NCBI RefSeq assembly: GCF_023703085.1
Contig: NZ_JAMQJY010000008.1
Location: 1-64,000, forward strand
Length of the DNA: 64,000 nt
Source of the DNA: Alkalicoccobacillus plakortidis
Lineage (GTDB): Bacteria > Bacillota > Bacilli > Bacillales > Bacillaceae_D
Direction of reading: 5' to 3'
Shown in pieces: positions 37,425 to 46,478 of this stretch (positions within the stretch are counted from its first letter, which is position 1; the number at the start of each line of letters is the position of its first letter). The position numbers and the translations under genes are program-made. The notes beneath the pieces are model-generated. The model had not been told where the DNA came from. It did not search any database and saw only the letters and a program-made list of their open reading frames with translations.

Positions 37425-38454
37425 ATGAATGTAAAAAAAAGCAAAACAGATCGCGACAGAATGGATTTCTCAAGTATCTACTGAACTACCGACTTTTCAT
37501 AGTGCATATCTGGCTGGCTCCATTGTATATAGGGAGGACCATTCTAAGTTACCCAAGAGCTCTGATCTAGATGTTCTGATTATTCTAAATCAAGCGGATA
37601 TCCCAATGAAACCCGGTAAGATTGTCTATCAGGGTGTGCTTTTAGATGTGACGTACCTTCCTTGGGCGCAGTTTCAAAATTCAGAGAGGATACTTGGTTC
37701 CTACCATCTTGCAAATAGCTTAAAGAGCAAAATGATCCTCTCAGATCCCACAGGCGAGTTACAAAAAATCCAAGCAAAGGTTGCAGATCTCTTCCCAAAA
37801 AGAATGTGGGTAGAAGCAAGATGTGAGGATGCTCTAGAGCGAATAACCAATAATTTAGATAGTCACTCAAACAAAACACAGTGGGCAGATCAGGTGATGG
37901 CGTGGCTATTTGCTGCAGGTGTTATGACTCATGTTTTGCTCGTAGCAGATCTTCAAAATCCAACGGTTCGATTGAGATATCTGAATGTAAAAAAGCTTTT
38001 GCGGACCTACGATTTGGACCATGTATACGAGGAGCTTTTGGACTTTCTAGGTTGCCGGGAGCTTAGTTCAGACAGAATCTCCTCTCATCTTAATCAGCTG
38101 GAAACAACATTTGACGCAGCTGTATCTATTGCCAAAACACCGCTTTTTTTTAGTTCAGACATCACAAAAGAGGCTAGATCAATCGCTATTGATGGAAGTT
38201 GCGAGCTTATTAAAGCCGGGTCTCATCGAGAAGCCGTTTTCTGGATGGTTGCAACCTATGCACGCTGCCATCAAATATTTGCACTTGATGCACCAAAGCT
38301 TTTGCACATGCCTGGTTTTAATTCTTTATTAGCAGATCTAGGTATAACCAGCACAGATGATCTAGACAAACGAGTAGCCGAGATTAGAGAATACTTACCA
38401 AACCTAAAAAAATATGCTGAAGCAATCATGTCGCAGAATTCAGGTAGTGGATGA
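37425..38454 (+). CDS. Nucleotidyltransferase-like protein, frame broken in an A8 tract
   Basis: Starts at ATG 37425 after AAGGTGG. Frame breaks at A8 (37433-37440), and seven A would give NVKKAKQIATEWISQVS and 342 residues. The core LAGSIVYRED...SSDLDVLIIL is the GS-x-D-x-D of DNA polymerase beta-like transferases, similar to aminoglycoside adenylyltransferases. The C-terminal half is helical (FWMVATYARCHQIF). Substrate unknown. The gap to 38709 holds no gene I can support. Confidence 0.7.
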
Positions 38455-38709
38455 ATGAGGGAGAACAAGCAAGGTATAAACGCTACGGTGATGGATGTGA
38501 AATGTGGCTTTGTTGAAAAGTAGATAGCTAAGGGAGATCGGGAAAAGATGTTCTGGATCGCTACACCTGCTAAGACTGCTAATCAAATCTAAAAAAGCAT
38601 TACTCGCAAAAAGAAAACGGCATATATATCCAAACGTTGGCGTCTTATAGCGTGGTTATTAGAAGCAAAAGCGCTATTCGCATAACTAAACTAAAAAGGA
38701 TGTGATCAT

Positions 38710-39345
38710 ATGAAGGCAATCTTATTTGACTTTGATGGTACACTCGCGCACACATTGCCTGTTTGTTTTGAAGCTTTTCAAGAAGTATTTCGCAGGTTTG
38801 ATGAGAGAGAATTAACGAATGAGGACATCATAAGCATGTTTGGACCATCTGAGACAGGTATTATTCGGGAAAATCTGAAGCACACAGACTCATCTAGTGC
38901 GATTGAATTATATTATACTGTTTACTCTGAAACGCATGATAAATTGGTACCTCATTCTCCGGAAATCATTGAGTTGTTAGGAGATTTAAGGAGGAAAGGG
39001 TATCAATTAGGCATTGTAACAGGCAAAGCACAGCGGAGCCTAGATTTATCATTAGAAGCTCTGAAGATGACATCGTATTTTGATGTGGTGATAACAGGAG
39101 ACGATGTGACTAATGCAAAACCTCATCCAGAAGGGATTCAACAAGCGATGAAAAGGCTAGGAGTTACAAATGAGGATACGATTTACCTTGGTGATAGTGA
39201 TGCAGATATTCTGGCAGGCATTGATGCAGGTGTTCGCACGGTTGGTGTTTACTGGTTACCAGACTACCAGCCAACTTTTACTCAGAAACCAGATGTTGTA
39301 TGTAACAAAACAACTCAATTACTCACAAGCTTTGGTATAGAGTAA
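38710..39345 (+). CDS. HAD-superfamily phosphatase, PGP/PpaX-like
   Basis: 211 residues. Motif I is FDFDGTLAHT, motif II IVTGKAQRSL, motif III Lys in NAKPHPEG and motif IV YLGDSDADILAGIDAG. The cap domain is alpha-helical, as in phosphoglycolate phosphatases and the pyrophosphatase PpaX. ATG 38710 follows AAAAGGATGTG. Substrate cannot be fixed from sequence. Confidence 0.88.
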   Translation: MKAILFDFDGTLAHTLPVCFEAFQEVFRRFDERELTNEDIISMFGPSETGIIRENLKHTDSSSAIELYYTVYSETHDKLVPHSPEIIELLGDLRRKGYQLGIVTGKAQRSLDLSLEALKMTSYFDVVITGDDVTNAKPHPEGIQQAMKRLGVTNEDTIYLGDSDADILAGIDAGVRTVGVYWLPDYQPTFTQKPDVVCNKTTQLLTSFGIE

Positions 39346-39355
39346 GCATACTTCA

Positions 39356-39384
39356 TTGACACTTACCTACTAGTAAGTTAGTAT
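39356..39384 (+). promoter_or_regulatory. Strong sigma-A promoter with internal operator
   Basis: TTGACA at 39356-39361, a 17-base spacer and TAGTAT at 39379-39384. The spacer holds the dyad ACTTAC-CTACTA-GTAAGT, a likely site for the TetR-type protein just downstream. The predicted start is at or next to the ATG at 39391. Confidence 0.75.
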
Positions 39385-39390
39385 AAAAAA

Positions 39391-39954
39391 ATGAAAAATA
39401 GAAAAGAACAAATCATTAAATTAGCAGTGGAAAAGATTCAAGAAATGGGTTATATGAACTTTAGTTACGATGATTTATCGAAAGAATTACAAGTAACCAA
39501 AGCCAGCATACATTATCATTTTGAAAAAAAAGAAGACTTAGGTTTGGCTGTTTGCTCTCATCTTCGTGAAGGATTAGAGGAGTTGGCAGATGAACTCAAT
39601 CATTCATCTATCCAAGTGAAAGATCGACCGTATGCATTTATTTTAAGACGGATGCAACATATCTCTTCAACTGGAATTTGTCCGGTGACGGCTTTTCAAG
39701 CAGATATGAACGAGTTAACAAATGATTTACAGGAAGAAGTTAAAAGGTTAAGTCAATTAGAGGCATTTAGTATGGTCGAATTATTGAGGGATGCTAAGAA
39801 TGAGGGAGCTATTCAAGGCACAACAAAAGAGGACCTAGAGGATTTGTCTTGGTTATTGCTTTCAACAATAAAAGGTGGCTTGCAATATAAACGTGCCATA
39901 AATGAAACGGTGCTAGAGAAGATATTAGGTCAGGTTAGACTTCTTTTAAAATAG
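39391..39954 (+). CDS. TetR-family regulator
   Basis: 187 residues. The N-terminal HTH reads AVEKIQEMGYMNFSYDDLSK and VTKASIHYHFEKKEDLG. The C-terminal helical ligand domain includes STGICPVTAFQADMNELTND, a form seen in regulators near lipid or stress genes. No ribosome site precedes ATG 39391, which sits seven bases after the promoter -10, so the message may be leaderless. It is followed 18 bases later by fabF, and probably represses its own operon. Confidence 0.87.
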   Translation: MKNRKEQIIKLAVEKIQEMGYMNFSYDDLSKELQVTKASIHYHFEKKEDLGLAVCSHLREGLEELADELNHSSIQVKDRPYAFILRRMQHISSTGICPVTAFQADMNELTNDLQEEVKRLSQLEAFSMVELLRDAKNEGAIQGTTKEDLEDLSWLLLSTIKGGLQYKRAINETVLEKILGQVRLLLK

Positions 39955-39972
39955 AAAAATAGAGGTGCAAAC

Positions 39973-41208
39973 ATGGGACGCAGAGTTGTTGTAACAGGAA
40001 CAGGTGTTATTTCGCCACTTGGAAATACTGTAGAGGCATTTTGGAGTCATTTAAAGCAGGGCAAATCAGGTATTAAACGAATTGAGTCTGAAGCATATGA
40101 AGGAATTGCAACTCAGATTGGTGGATATATCACTGATTTTAAACCCGAAGAGTACATGGAGAAAAAAGAGATTGGCAAATATGATCGGTTTGCCCAGTTT
40201 GCGTATGCAGCATCGATGCAAGCACTTAAGCAGTCTAAGCTAGATTTAGAGCAGGTCAATGGTGAGCGGATGGGTGTCTATATTGGTTCTGGAATTGGCG
40301 GAATTGATACTACTTTAGAAAATCATTCCGCTCTTTTAGAGAAAGGTCCAAGAAGAGTTTCGCCATTCATGGTGCCAATGATGATCGGAAATATGGCCAC
40401 GGGAATTGTTTCAATGAAAACGGGCTTTAAAGGACCAAGCTTTTCACCAGTGTCCGCCTGTGCGACCGCTAACCACGCGATTGGTGAAGCGTTTTTGAAT
40501 ATTAAGCATGGTTACTCTGATGGTATTCTCGCTGGTGGAGCAGAGGCACCAATTAACCCACTTGCCTATGCAGGCTTCTCAAGAATGAGAGCAATGTCAA
40601 CATTAAACGATTCACCTGAATTAGCCAGTAGACCTTTTGATAAAAACCGCGATGGTTTTGTGATGTCTGAAGGCGCGGGAATCCTGTTTCTTGAAGAGTA
40701 TGAGCATGCCTTAAATCGTGGAGCAACGATATTAGGAGAAATCGTTGGATACGGCTCAACAACGGACGCCTATCATATCACCTCACCAGATCCAAGTGGT
40801 GCGGAGCGAGCCATGAAGTTAGCACTTGAGATGGGTAGTATCAACAAAGAAAATGTTCAATACATTAATGCTCATGGGACAAGCACACCTGAAGGAGATC
40901 AGTCTGAAACAAAAGCCATTAAGCAGGTATTTGGCGATGCAGCATACCAATTAAAAGTCAGCTCAACAAAGTCCATGACTGGTCATCTTTTTGGTGCAGC
41001 AGGCGGAATTGAAGCAATTGCGACCTTACATGCTGTTCAACAAGACATCGCTCCTCCAACCATTAATTATGAGACACCAGACGAAGCATGTGATTTAGAC
41101 TACGTACCAAACCAAGCAGTGAGCATATCCATTGAATATGCTTTGTCTAATGGTTTTGGCTTTGGCGGACATAATGCTGTGGTAGCCTTTAAGAAATATC
41201 GTGATTAA
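39973..41208 (+). CDS. fabF: Beta-ketoacyl-ACP synthase II
   Basis: 411-residue KAS II that extends fatty acyl-ACP with malonyl-ACP. The catalytic triad is Cys163 in SACATANHAI, His301 in INAHGTSTPEGD and His338 in KSMTGHLFGAAGG, with the conserved end NGFGFGGHNAVVAFKK. Placement under a TetR regulator, away from other fab genes, suggests a second, conditionally expressed copy. It starts at ATG 39973 after AGAGGTG. The next frame overlaps its end by eight bases. Confidence 0.9.
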   Translation: MGRRVVVTGTGVISPLGNTVEAFWSHLKQGKSGIKRIESEAYEGIATQIGGYITDFKPEEYMEKKEIGKYDRFAQFAYAASMQALKQSKLDLEQVNGERMGVYIGSGIGGIDTTLENHSALLEKGPRRVSPFMVPMMIGNMATGIVSMKTGFKGPSFSPVSACATANHAIGEAFLNIKHGYSDGILAGGAEAPINPLAYAGFSRMRAMSTLNDSPELASRPFDKNRDGFVMSEGAGILFLEEYEHALNRGATILGEIVGYGSTTDAYHITSPDPSGAERAMKLALEMGSINKENVQYINAHGTSTPEGDQSETKAIKQVFGDAAYQLKVSSTKSMTGHLFGAAGGIEAIATLHAVQQDIAPPTINYETPDEACDLDYVPNQAVSISIEYALSNGFGFGGHNAVVAFKKYRD

Positions 41209-41653
41209 GGAAATTGAGATTGATTTAGCTGAGATGGCTACAAAAGTCTGGGAGCTTCAGATGCTCTCTTATCAGGTGGAAGCAGACATCATTGGTGTGC
41301 AAGATTTTCCACCATTGCGTGAACGTGCGCAGGATATTCAGCAAAGTGAGGAAATCTTTTACGGGTATTATCAAAACAAGGATTTAGCAGGCGTCATTTC
41401 GATTGATTGGAATGAACGTATCATTCATATTACACGATTAATGATTCATCCAGACTACTTTAGAAAAGGAATCGCCACTCAGCTTTTAACATTTGTAAGC
41501 TCACTGAATCAACAGACCAGAATGATAAAAGTTTCAACAGCTTTAAATAATGAACAAGCGGTGAGAGCATATCTAAAGCAAGGGTTTAAGCAAAAGACAA
41601 AAACGTATATGCCAGAGGGTCTCTGGATTGTGTCTTTTGAGAAGAAGTGCTAA
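41201..41653 (+). CDS. GNAT N-acetyltransferase
   Basis: 150 residues from GTG 41201, overlapping fabF. The acetyl-CoA motif is MIHPDYFRKGIATQLLTFV near residue 85, followed by ALNNEQAVRAYLKQGF, the usual GNAT end. The N-terminal part resembles Bacillus acetyltransferases that act on small amines or peptides. Coupling to the TetR-fabF group is clear, but the functional link is unknown. Confidence 0.82.
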   Translation: MIKEIEIDLAEMATKVWELQMLSYQVEADIIGVQDFPPLRERAQDIQQSEEIFYGYYQNKDLAGVISIDWNERIIHITRLMIHPDYFRKGIATQLLTFVSSLNQQTRMIKVSTALNNEQAVRAYLKQGFKQKTKTYMPEGLWIVSFEKKC

Positions 41654-41661
41654 TACAGATC

Positions 41662-41691
41662 TTGACAATCTATTAAAAGGCAATATATAGT
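41662..41691 (+). promoter_or_regulatory. Sigma-A promoter for the Xre gene
   Basis: TTGACA at 41662-41667 and TATAGT at 41686-41691 with an 18-base spacer (or TATATA with 16). Downstream TTACGTTATGTAA is a short dyad near the transcription start, a possible autoregulatory site. Confidence 0.65.
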
Positions 41692-41720
41692 TTACGTTAT
41701 GTAATCTATATATTGCTTTT
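41679..41720 (+). terminator. Hairpin with T-tract between GNAT and Xre genes
   Basis: GGCAATATATAG pairs with CTATATATTGC and is followed by TTTTT. It overlaps the promoter above, so it may terminate the fabF operon and also sit in the Xre leader. Confidence 0.6.
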
Positions 41721-41738
41721 TGAGTTGGAGTGAAAACG

Positions 41739-41933
41739 TTGCAGAACAGAATAAAGGTAGCTCGAGTTGAGAAGTCGTTAACACAGGAGCAGCTTGCTGC
41801 GGCTGTTAAGGTAACAAGACAGACAATCGGATTAATTGAAAAAGGTCAATATAATCCAAGCTTGCAACTGTGTGTGGCAATTGCAAAAAAGCTGGATAAA
41901 ACACTAGATCAATTATTTTGGGAGGTAGAATAG
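41739..41933 (+). CDS. Xre-family small HTH regulator
   Basis: 64 residues. TTG 41739 has TTGGAGTGA eight bases ahead; a GTG at 41730 overlaps that site. A single Xre [41 protein letters not shown] and [14 protein letters not shown]. It abuts the next gene directly (stop followed at once by ATG), a typical pair of YgzD-like repressor and membrane protein. Confidence 0.88.
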   Translation: MQNRIKVARVEKSLTQEQLAAAVKVTRQTIGLIEKGQYNPSLQLCVAIAKKLDKTLDQLFWEVE

Positions 41934-42386
41934 ATGAGATCTTGGGTTTCTTTTTTATTGCCAAATGATGAATATAAACGAGAGCAAATTCTATATTTTT
42001 TAACAGAAGGCGCATTTGTACTAATACTTTATTTAGTGGGAATTTTATTAGTAGGAGATTTGCTTCCGATCCTCTTAACACCTCAACTAGTTGCTCTTAT
42101 TGGCTTAGGATTATACTGCTTGTATACAACTCTACGGTATACATTCTCAGGAATTGAATTTACGGACATCGCCCGACATGAGGACTACCAGAAGCAAGTA
42201 AAAGTGATTTCAGTTAGATCGATTGGTTTTTTATTTACTTTTTTACTTTTGTCATTTCTATTTATGAATAACAGTGATTGGTTAAGTAGTAGCATATTAG
42301 CTCTTATTGCATCAATGTTCTTGTTTACACTAAATTATCTGTCTCTTAGAAGATCTTATCGAAAAAATAAAGAAATCTTAGATTAA
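41934..42386 (+). CDS. Four-span membrane protein paired with Xre regulator
   Basis: 150 residues with four hydrophobic segments in two pairs, separated by a polar loop EFTDIARHEDYQKQVKV, and a basic tail RRSYRKNK. It begins SWVSFLLPNDEYKREQILYF. Such proteins often lie behind small Xre regulators in Firmicutes; the function is not established. GGAGG lies eight bases before ATG 41934. Confidence 0.72.
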   Translation: MRSWVSFLLPNDEYKREQILYFLTEGAFVLILYLVGILLVGDLLPILLTPQLVALIGLGLYCLYTTLRYTFSGIEFTDIARHEDYQKQVKVISVRSIGFLFTFLLLSFLFMNNSDWLSSSILALIASMFLFTLNYLSLRRSYRKNKEILD

Positions 42387-42395
42387 ATTTTGGGT

Positions 42396-42426
42396 TTGAC
42401 TCTCACGTTACGTGATAGCTTATTGT
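42396..42426 (+). promoter_or_regulatory. MerR-type promoter with 19-base spacer
   Basis: TTGACT, a 19-base spacer, then TATTGT. The spacer contains the dyad CACGTTACGTG. An overlong spacer with a centred palindrome is the hallmark of promoters twisted into activity by MerR-family proteins, and the MerR gene follows. Confidence 0.75.
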
Positions 42427-42449
42427 TGGTTTTGAGGGAGGTGAGTCAG

Positions 42450-43182
42450 ATGTTGAAGATAAAAGAGGTAGCTAATTTGGTAGGTATAAGTGTGCGCACA
42501 CTTCACCACTATGATGAGATTGGGTTACTCAGTCCGGATGAAGTGACCGAATCAGGTTATCGCTTGTATTCACAGAACAATATTGATGACTTACAGCACA
42601 TTCTCTTTTATAGAGAGTTGGATTTCCCTCTGAAAAAAATCAAAGAAATTATGAGTAGTCCAGACTTTGATCAGGAGAAAGCTCTGCAGCTTCACCGAAA
42701 AATGCTTACAGAGCGCCGCAATCAAATTGATCAAATGATCGTAACCATTGAGAGGACACTTAGATCTAAGAAGGGTGAGATTCAGATGTCAAACAAAGAA
42801 AAATTTTCAGGATTTGATTTTACAGGTTGGAACAAACACGAGGATGAGGCACGTGAGCGCTTGGGGAGATCAAGTTGTAGATGATGCCGCCGCTCATGTG
42901 AAAGGAAAAGAGAAAGAGCTTGGAGACCAAATGAATCAGATCTACCGTGATTTAGCAGCCGTGCGCCACCTAGATCCAAGCAGCAAGGAAGCACAAGAAG
43001 CGATTCATGAATGGTACAGCTTTCTAAAAAACATTGGTACGTATTCATTAGATGCTTTTGCAGGTTTAGGAGAGATGTATGTAGCTGATGAGCGCTTTAC
43101 TAAGAACATTGACCAATTTGGTGCTGGATTGTCTGAGTTTATGCGTGATGCGATGAAGGAATATGCCACACAGAATAAGTAA
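42450..43182 (+). CDS. MerR-family regulator with TipAS domain, frame broken
   Basis: Joined length 243 residues, of the Mta/TipA type. The MerR HTH is KIKEVANLVGISVRTLHHYD with EIGLLSPDEVTESGYRLYS, then a coiled coil and a TipAS ligand domain (AVRHLDPSSKEAQEAIHEWY, MYVADERFTKNID). Frame breaks at 42859-42864 (GCTTGG for GCTGG), restoring EARERWGDQVVDDAAAHVKG. ATG 42450 follows GGGAGGTGA. TipAS proteins bind hydrophobic or peptide drugs and activate their own promoter; the 19-base-spacer promoter upstream fits this. Confidence 0.88.
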
Positions 43183-43206
43183 CTAAGGTTTTTAAAAAGG
43201 TACATT

Positions 43207-43245
43207 AAAAGCTGCTTGGTCCCTTTTGGGAACAAGCAGCTTTTT
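43207..43245. terminator. Bidirectional terminator
   Basis: AAAAGCTGCTTGGTCCC pairs with GGGAACAAGCAGCTTTTT, between convergent genes. Confidence 0.9.
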
Positions 43246-43249
43246 ACGT

Positions 43250-45005
43250 TTAATGCGATCGTTTTTTTATTAAACGATAACTTTCCTTATCTACAATTAA
43301 AGGAGAATGACTGTCTAAGCTAGCTCCACTTGTGTGGTCAACAAGTGTATGGTTTATCAGCACTTCCGGAATCAAAATCGATTGCTCTGTTTGACTTCGG
43401 TTAATAGCAAAAAGAAGGGTTTCCTCTTTTGTATGGGTTGAATAAAGCAGTACATCATTAATACCAGAGTCATAAAATTGAATGGTTTCATACGTTCCCA
43501 TTGCGGACAGCTCTTTGCGCCATTGGATGAGATCCTTCACGAAGTTAAATAAAACGGTATCTTGTTTATTTTCATCCCAAATCATACATGCACGGCAACC
43601 AGGGTCATTATCACCAAGCCATACCAATCTCATCTCCATAGTAAATGCATGGAGAACCAGGAAAAGAGAAGAGCATAAGATATTGAAGCATCACTTGATT
43701 TTTATTGCCATTACTTTCTGTTAACACACGAGCTGTATCATGACTGTCGAGTAAGTTGAATTGAACTTGATTAACAGGATGAGGATAGCTGAATAAATGT
43801 CTAGTAATAGTCTGTTTAAATGAACCTGCAGTCTCACCACGCAGGATGAAATCTTGAATAGCATCTGTTAAAGGATAATTCATCACTGCATCAAATTGAT
43901 CTCCCGCAAGCCAAGGTGTGGATTGATGCCAGATTTCCCCTAGAATATACACATCCTCTTTTGTTTCCTTCACAGTGCGGCGGAAGTCTCGCCAAAATTC
44001 ATGATCAACTTCGTTAGCCACATCAAGGCGCCATCCATCAATATCAAACGTTTCAATCCAATAACGGGCAACCTGAAGTAAGTATTCCTTCACTTCTGGA
44101 TTAGCTGTATTTAATTTTGGCATCATGCCAACAAAGGCAAATGTTTCGTAATTAGGTTTCTGTGCATGAGGATCTAATGGATAGCTATGTGGGTGAAACC
44201 AATCTCTGTACCGAGAATCCTCTCCATATTTGAGTACATCTTGAAATGGCTTAAAGTAATACCCGCTGTGATTAAAAACCGCATCTAGCATGACCCGTAT
44301 CCCTCGTTTATGACATTCCTGTACGAGTTTCTTTAAGGTCTGCTCATCGCCAAATTGCGGGTCGATCTGCATATAATCGATCGTGTCATATTTGTGATTT
44401 GAGAACGCTTTAAAAATGGGTGTGAAATAAATTCCGTTAATGCCGAGACCGCTTAAGTAATCCAGATGATTGATTACTCCTTGTAAGTCACCACCAAAAA
44501 ATGAATCGACTTTTGGTTTTTCGCTTCCCCATGGTAAGACGTTATCTGGATTAATGGTGGAATCCCCATTTGAGAAGCGTTCCGGAAAGATTTGATACCA
44601 AACCGTATCTTTTACCCAACTTGGAGGAGAGAATATCTCATTCTCGTGGAGATAGGGTAAACAGAAATAAGGAGAAACATGTTTAGGTTTCTCTTGATAG
44701 AAGCCACGCTCTGTATAAACAACAGATTCATCCGTTGAGGTTAGGATGAATCCGTAACGTAAGCGGTAATGTGGCAATTGAAGGGTGACTGTCCAATAAT
44801 CGTGAAGATCATCAGAGCCAATGAGTGACATAAATGTTTCAGAAGACTGCCAAATGTCTTGATCCCATACATATGGATCGCCATGTATGATTGTCACTTG
44901 AAGAACATCATTTTTGGCTGTTTTTATACGCACGCAAACAGATTCTTTGTCGATAGAATAAAGTTCAGCAGGAGTTTGTAGATGACTAATAGCAGTAAAT
45001 ATCAT
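43250..45005 (-). CDS. Neopullulanase/cyclomaltodextrinase (GH13_20), frame broken
   Basis: Joined length 584 residues, as in B. subtilis YvdF. An N-terminal CBM34-like domain (to about 125) precedes the barrel. Catalytic regions are DGWRLDVANEVDHEFW (nucleophile Asp), LGEIWHQ (acid Glu) and LLDSHDTARVL. Frame breaks at 43614-43619, CCAAGC on the plus strand for CCAGC; repair gives YYGDEIGMAGDNDPGCRACM. The start at 45005 has GGAGG at proper spacing, better than an in-frame ATG at 45020. It hydrolyses cyclodextrins and maltodextrins in the cytoplasm and is divergent from the mdx operon. Confidence 0.88.
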
Positions 45006-45074
45006 GAATAGTACCTCCATATCAATAGAATAGCTAAAGTTTAGAACAAGCCAGATCGACTGTCAACGAAATAA

Positions 45075-45088
45075 TGCAAACGTTTTCT
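45075..45088. promoter_or_regulatory. LacI-type operator, imperfect
   Basis: TGCAAACGTTTTCT shares GCAAACGTTT with the perfect operator at 45163. It lies 70 bases upstream of the neopullulanase start on the minus strand and probably controls it. Confidence 0.6.
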
Positions 45089-45139
45089 TGAAATATATTG
45101 CTAAAATAAAAACTAGATACTATACTAATCTATAGTTAA

Positions 45140-45153
45140 TGAAAACACTTTCA
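45140..45153. promoter_or_regulatory. cre-like site
   Basis: TGAAAACACTTTCA differs from the cre consensus only at position 8. It lies in the middle of the divergent mdx/neopullulanase promoter region. Confidence 0.5.
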
Positions 45154-45162
45154 TTGTTTTAT

Positions 45163-45174
45163 GCAAACGTTTGC
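45163..45174. promoter_or_regulatory. Perfect LacI-family palindrome
   Basis: GCAAACGTTTGC is a perfect 12-bp palindrome, 44 bases before the mdxE start. It is the typical site for maltose-type LacI repressors, one of which is encoded at 50395. Confidence 0.75.
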
Positions 45175-45217
45175 GTAAGTTGTAAGGTTTTACATAAAAA
45201 TAGAGGAGGGTTTGAAA

Positions 45218-46478
45218 ATGAGTAACGTTAAAAGCTATTTTATACCTGTAGTTGTAGGTCTTTCTCTAACATTAACTGCTTGTGGACCGGAGCGGGGAGA
45301 TGAAGTAGAGGAATTAGTACCTGATGAAGCGACAGAAGCAAATAAGCCTGATTCTTTACAAGTTTGGGTTCATGATACTGAGACGTATTTAGAAGCATAC
45401 AAGGAAATTGCGGATGCATTTACACAGGAAACAGGTATTGATGTCCATTTAGTACCTTTTGGTCTTTTCGATCAACTAGAAGCAATGTCACTCGATGCAC
45501 CCTCAGGTAGAGGGCCAGACTTATTTTTTCAGCCTAACGATATGACTGGGAACGCATATCTTCAAGGAGTTGCAGCTGAATTAGATCTAACTGAGGAGCA
45601 GAAAGAGGGTTATATAGATGGCTCTTTAGAGGCTCTTAGCTATGATGGAGCCCAAATTGGCATTCCAAGCGTCAGTAGAAACCTACGCATTAATGTACAA
45701 TAACGAACTCATTTCTGAAGCACCAGAGACGCTTGAAGAGCTCGAGCAAATTGGTGAAGAACTAACGATTCCTGCAAACGATCAGTATGGATTTCTACTC
45801 GAAGCTCAGAATGCATTTTTTGCTTATCCTTTTTTAGCAGCATACGGAGGATATTTCTTCGGTGAAGAAAACGGAGGATATGATGTTGGGGATATTGGTC
45901 TTTCGAATCAAGGGACAGTGGAAGGAACTGAATTAATTAGATCATGGTATGAAAAAGGCTATCTACCAAGAAACTTAAATGCAGATATTATGAATGGTTT
46001 ATTTTTACAAGGGAATGTAGGGGCTGTTGTATCTGGGCCTTGGAACATTAATGATTATCGCAATGCTTTAGGGGACAGTCTTGAAACAGCTCCTCTTCCA
46101 ATGATTGATGGAGAAAGACTCAAATCTTTTGCTGGAGTGAAAGGTTGGATGGTTAATCAATACAGTGACCATATAAATTGGGCAAAAGAACTGGCTTTGT
46201 TTATGACGAGTAAGGAAAGCTCTGAAATTTTCTTTGAGTACGCTCAGGAGATTCCGGCGCGTGATGACATTGAACTAGAAAATGAATTATACGATGGGTT
46301 TGTCGAGCAATTGGAATACGCTCAGTTTATGCCGAATATCCCTGCTGTTTCAGCCGTGTGGGAACCTCTCGGTGATGCGCTGATCTTTATAAGTAATGGG
46401 GACGATGCGGAAGAAGTGTTACTAGAAACTCAAGGAATGATAGAAGATGAAATTGAAATTATGGGGGCTTGGAGATGA
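45218..46478 (+). CDS. mdxE: Maltodextrin-binding lipoprotein MdxE, frame broken
   Basis: Joined length 419 residues. The signal peptide ends LTLTAC, with the lipidated Cys near 22, then an acidic linker. The binding-protein body has LQVWVHDTETYLEAYKEIAD at the start and GNVGAVVSGPWNINDYR. The frame breaks at 45665-45670 (CCAAGC for CCAGC); repair gives QIGIPASVETYALMYNNELI. ATG 45218 has GAGGAGGG seven bases ahead. It delivers maltodextrins to MdxF/MdxG. Control is probably by the LacI operator and cre-like site upstream. Confidence 0.9.

Noticed and set aside
38455..38709. Possible short gene between the nucleotidyltransferase and HAD genes
   Set aside because: Frames are short and broken, with no start behind a ribosome site apart from that of the HAD gene.
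41730..41745. cre-like TGAAAACGTTGCAG before the Xre gene (a similar sequence lies before cysJ)
   Set aside because: It mismatches the consensus in two of the last three conserved positions and falls on the ribosome site and start codon.
43005..43235. Minus-strand frame across the end of the MerR gene
   Set aside because: Shadow of the TipAS coding region; no ribosome site and no recognisable protein.
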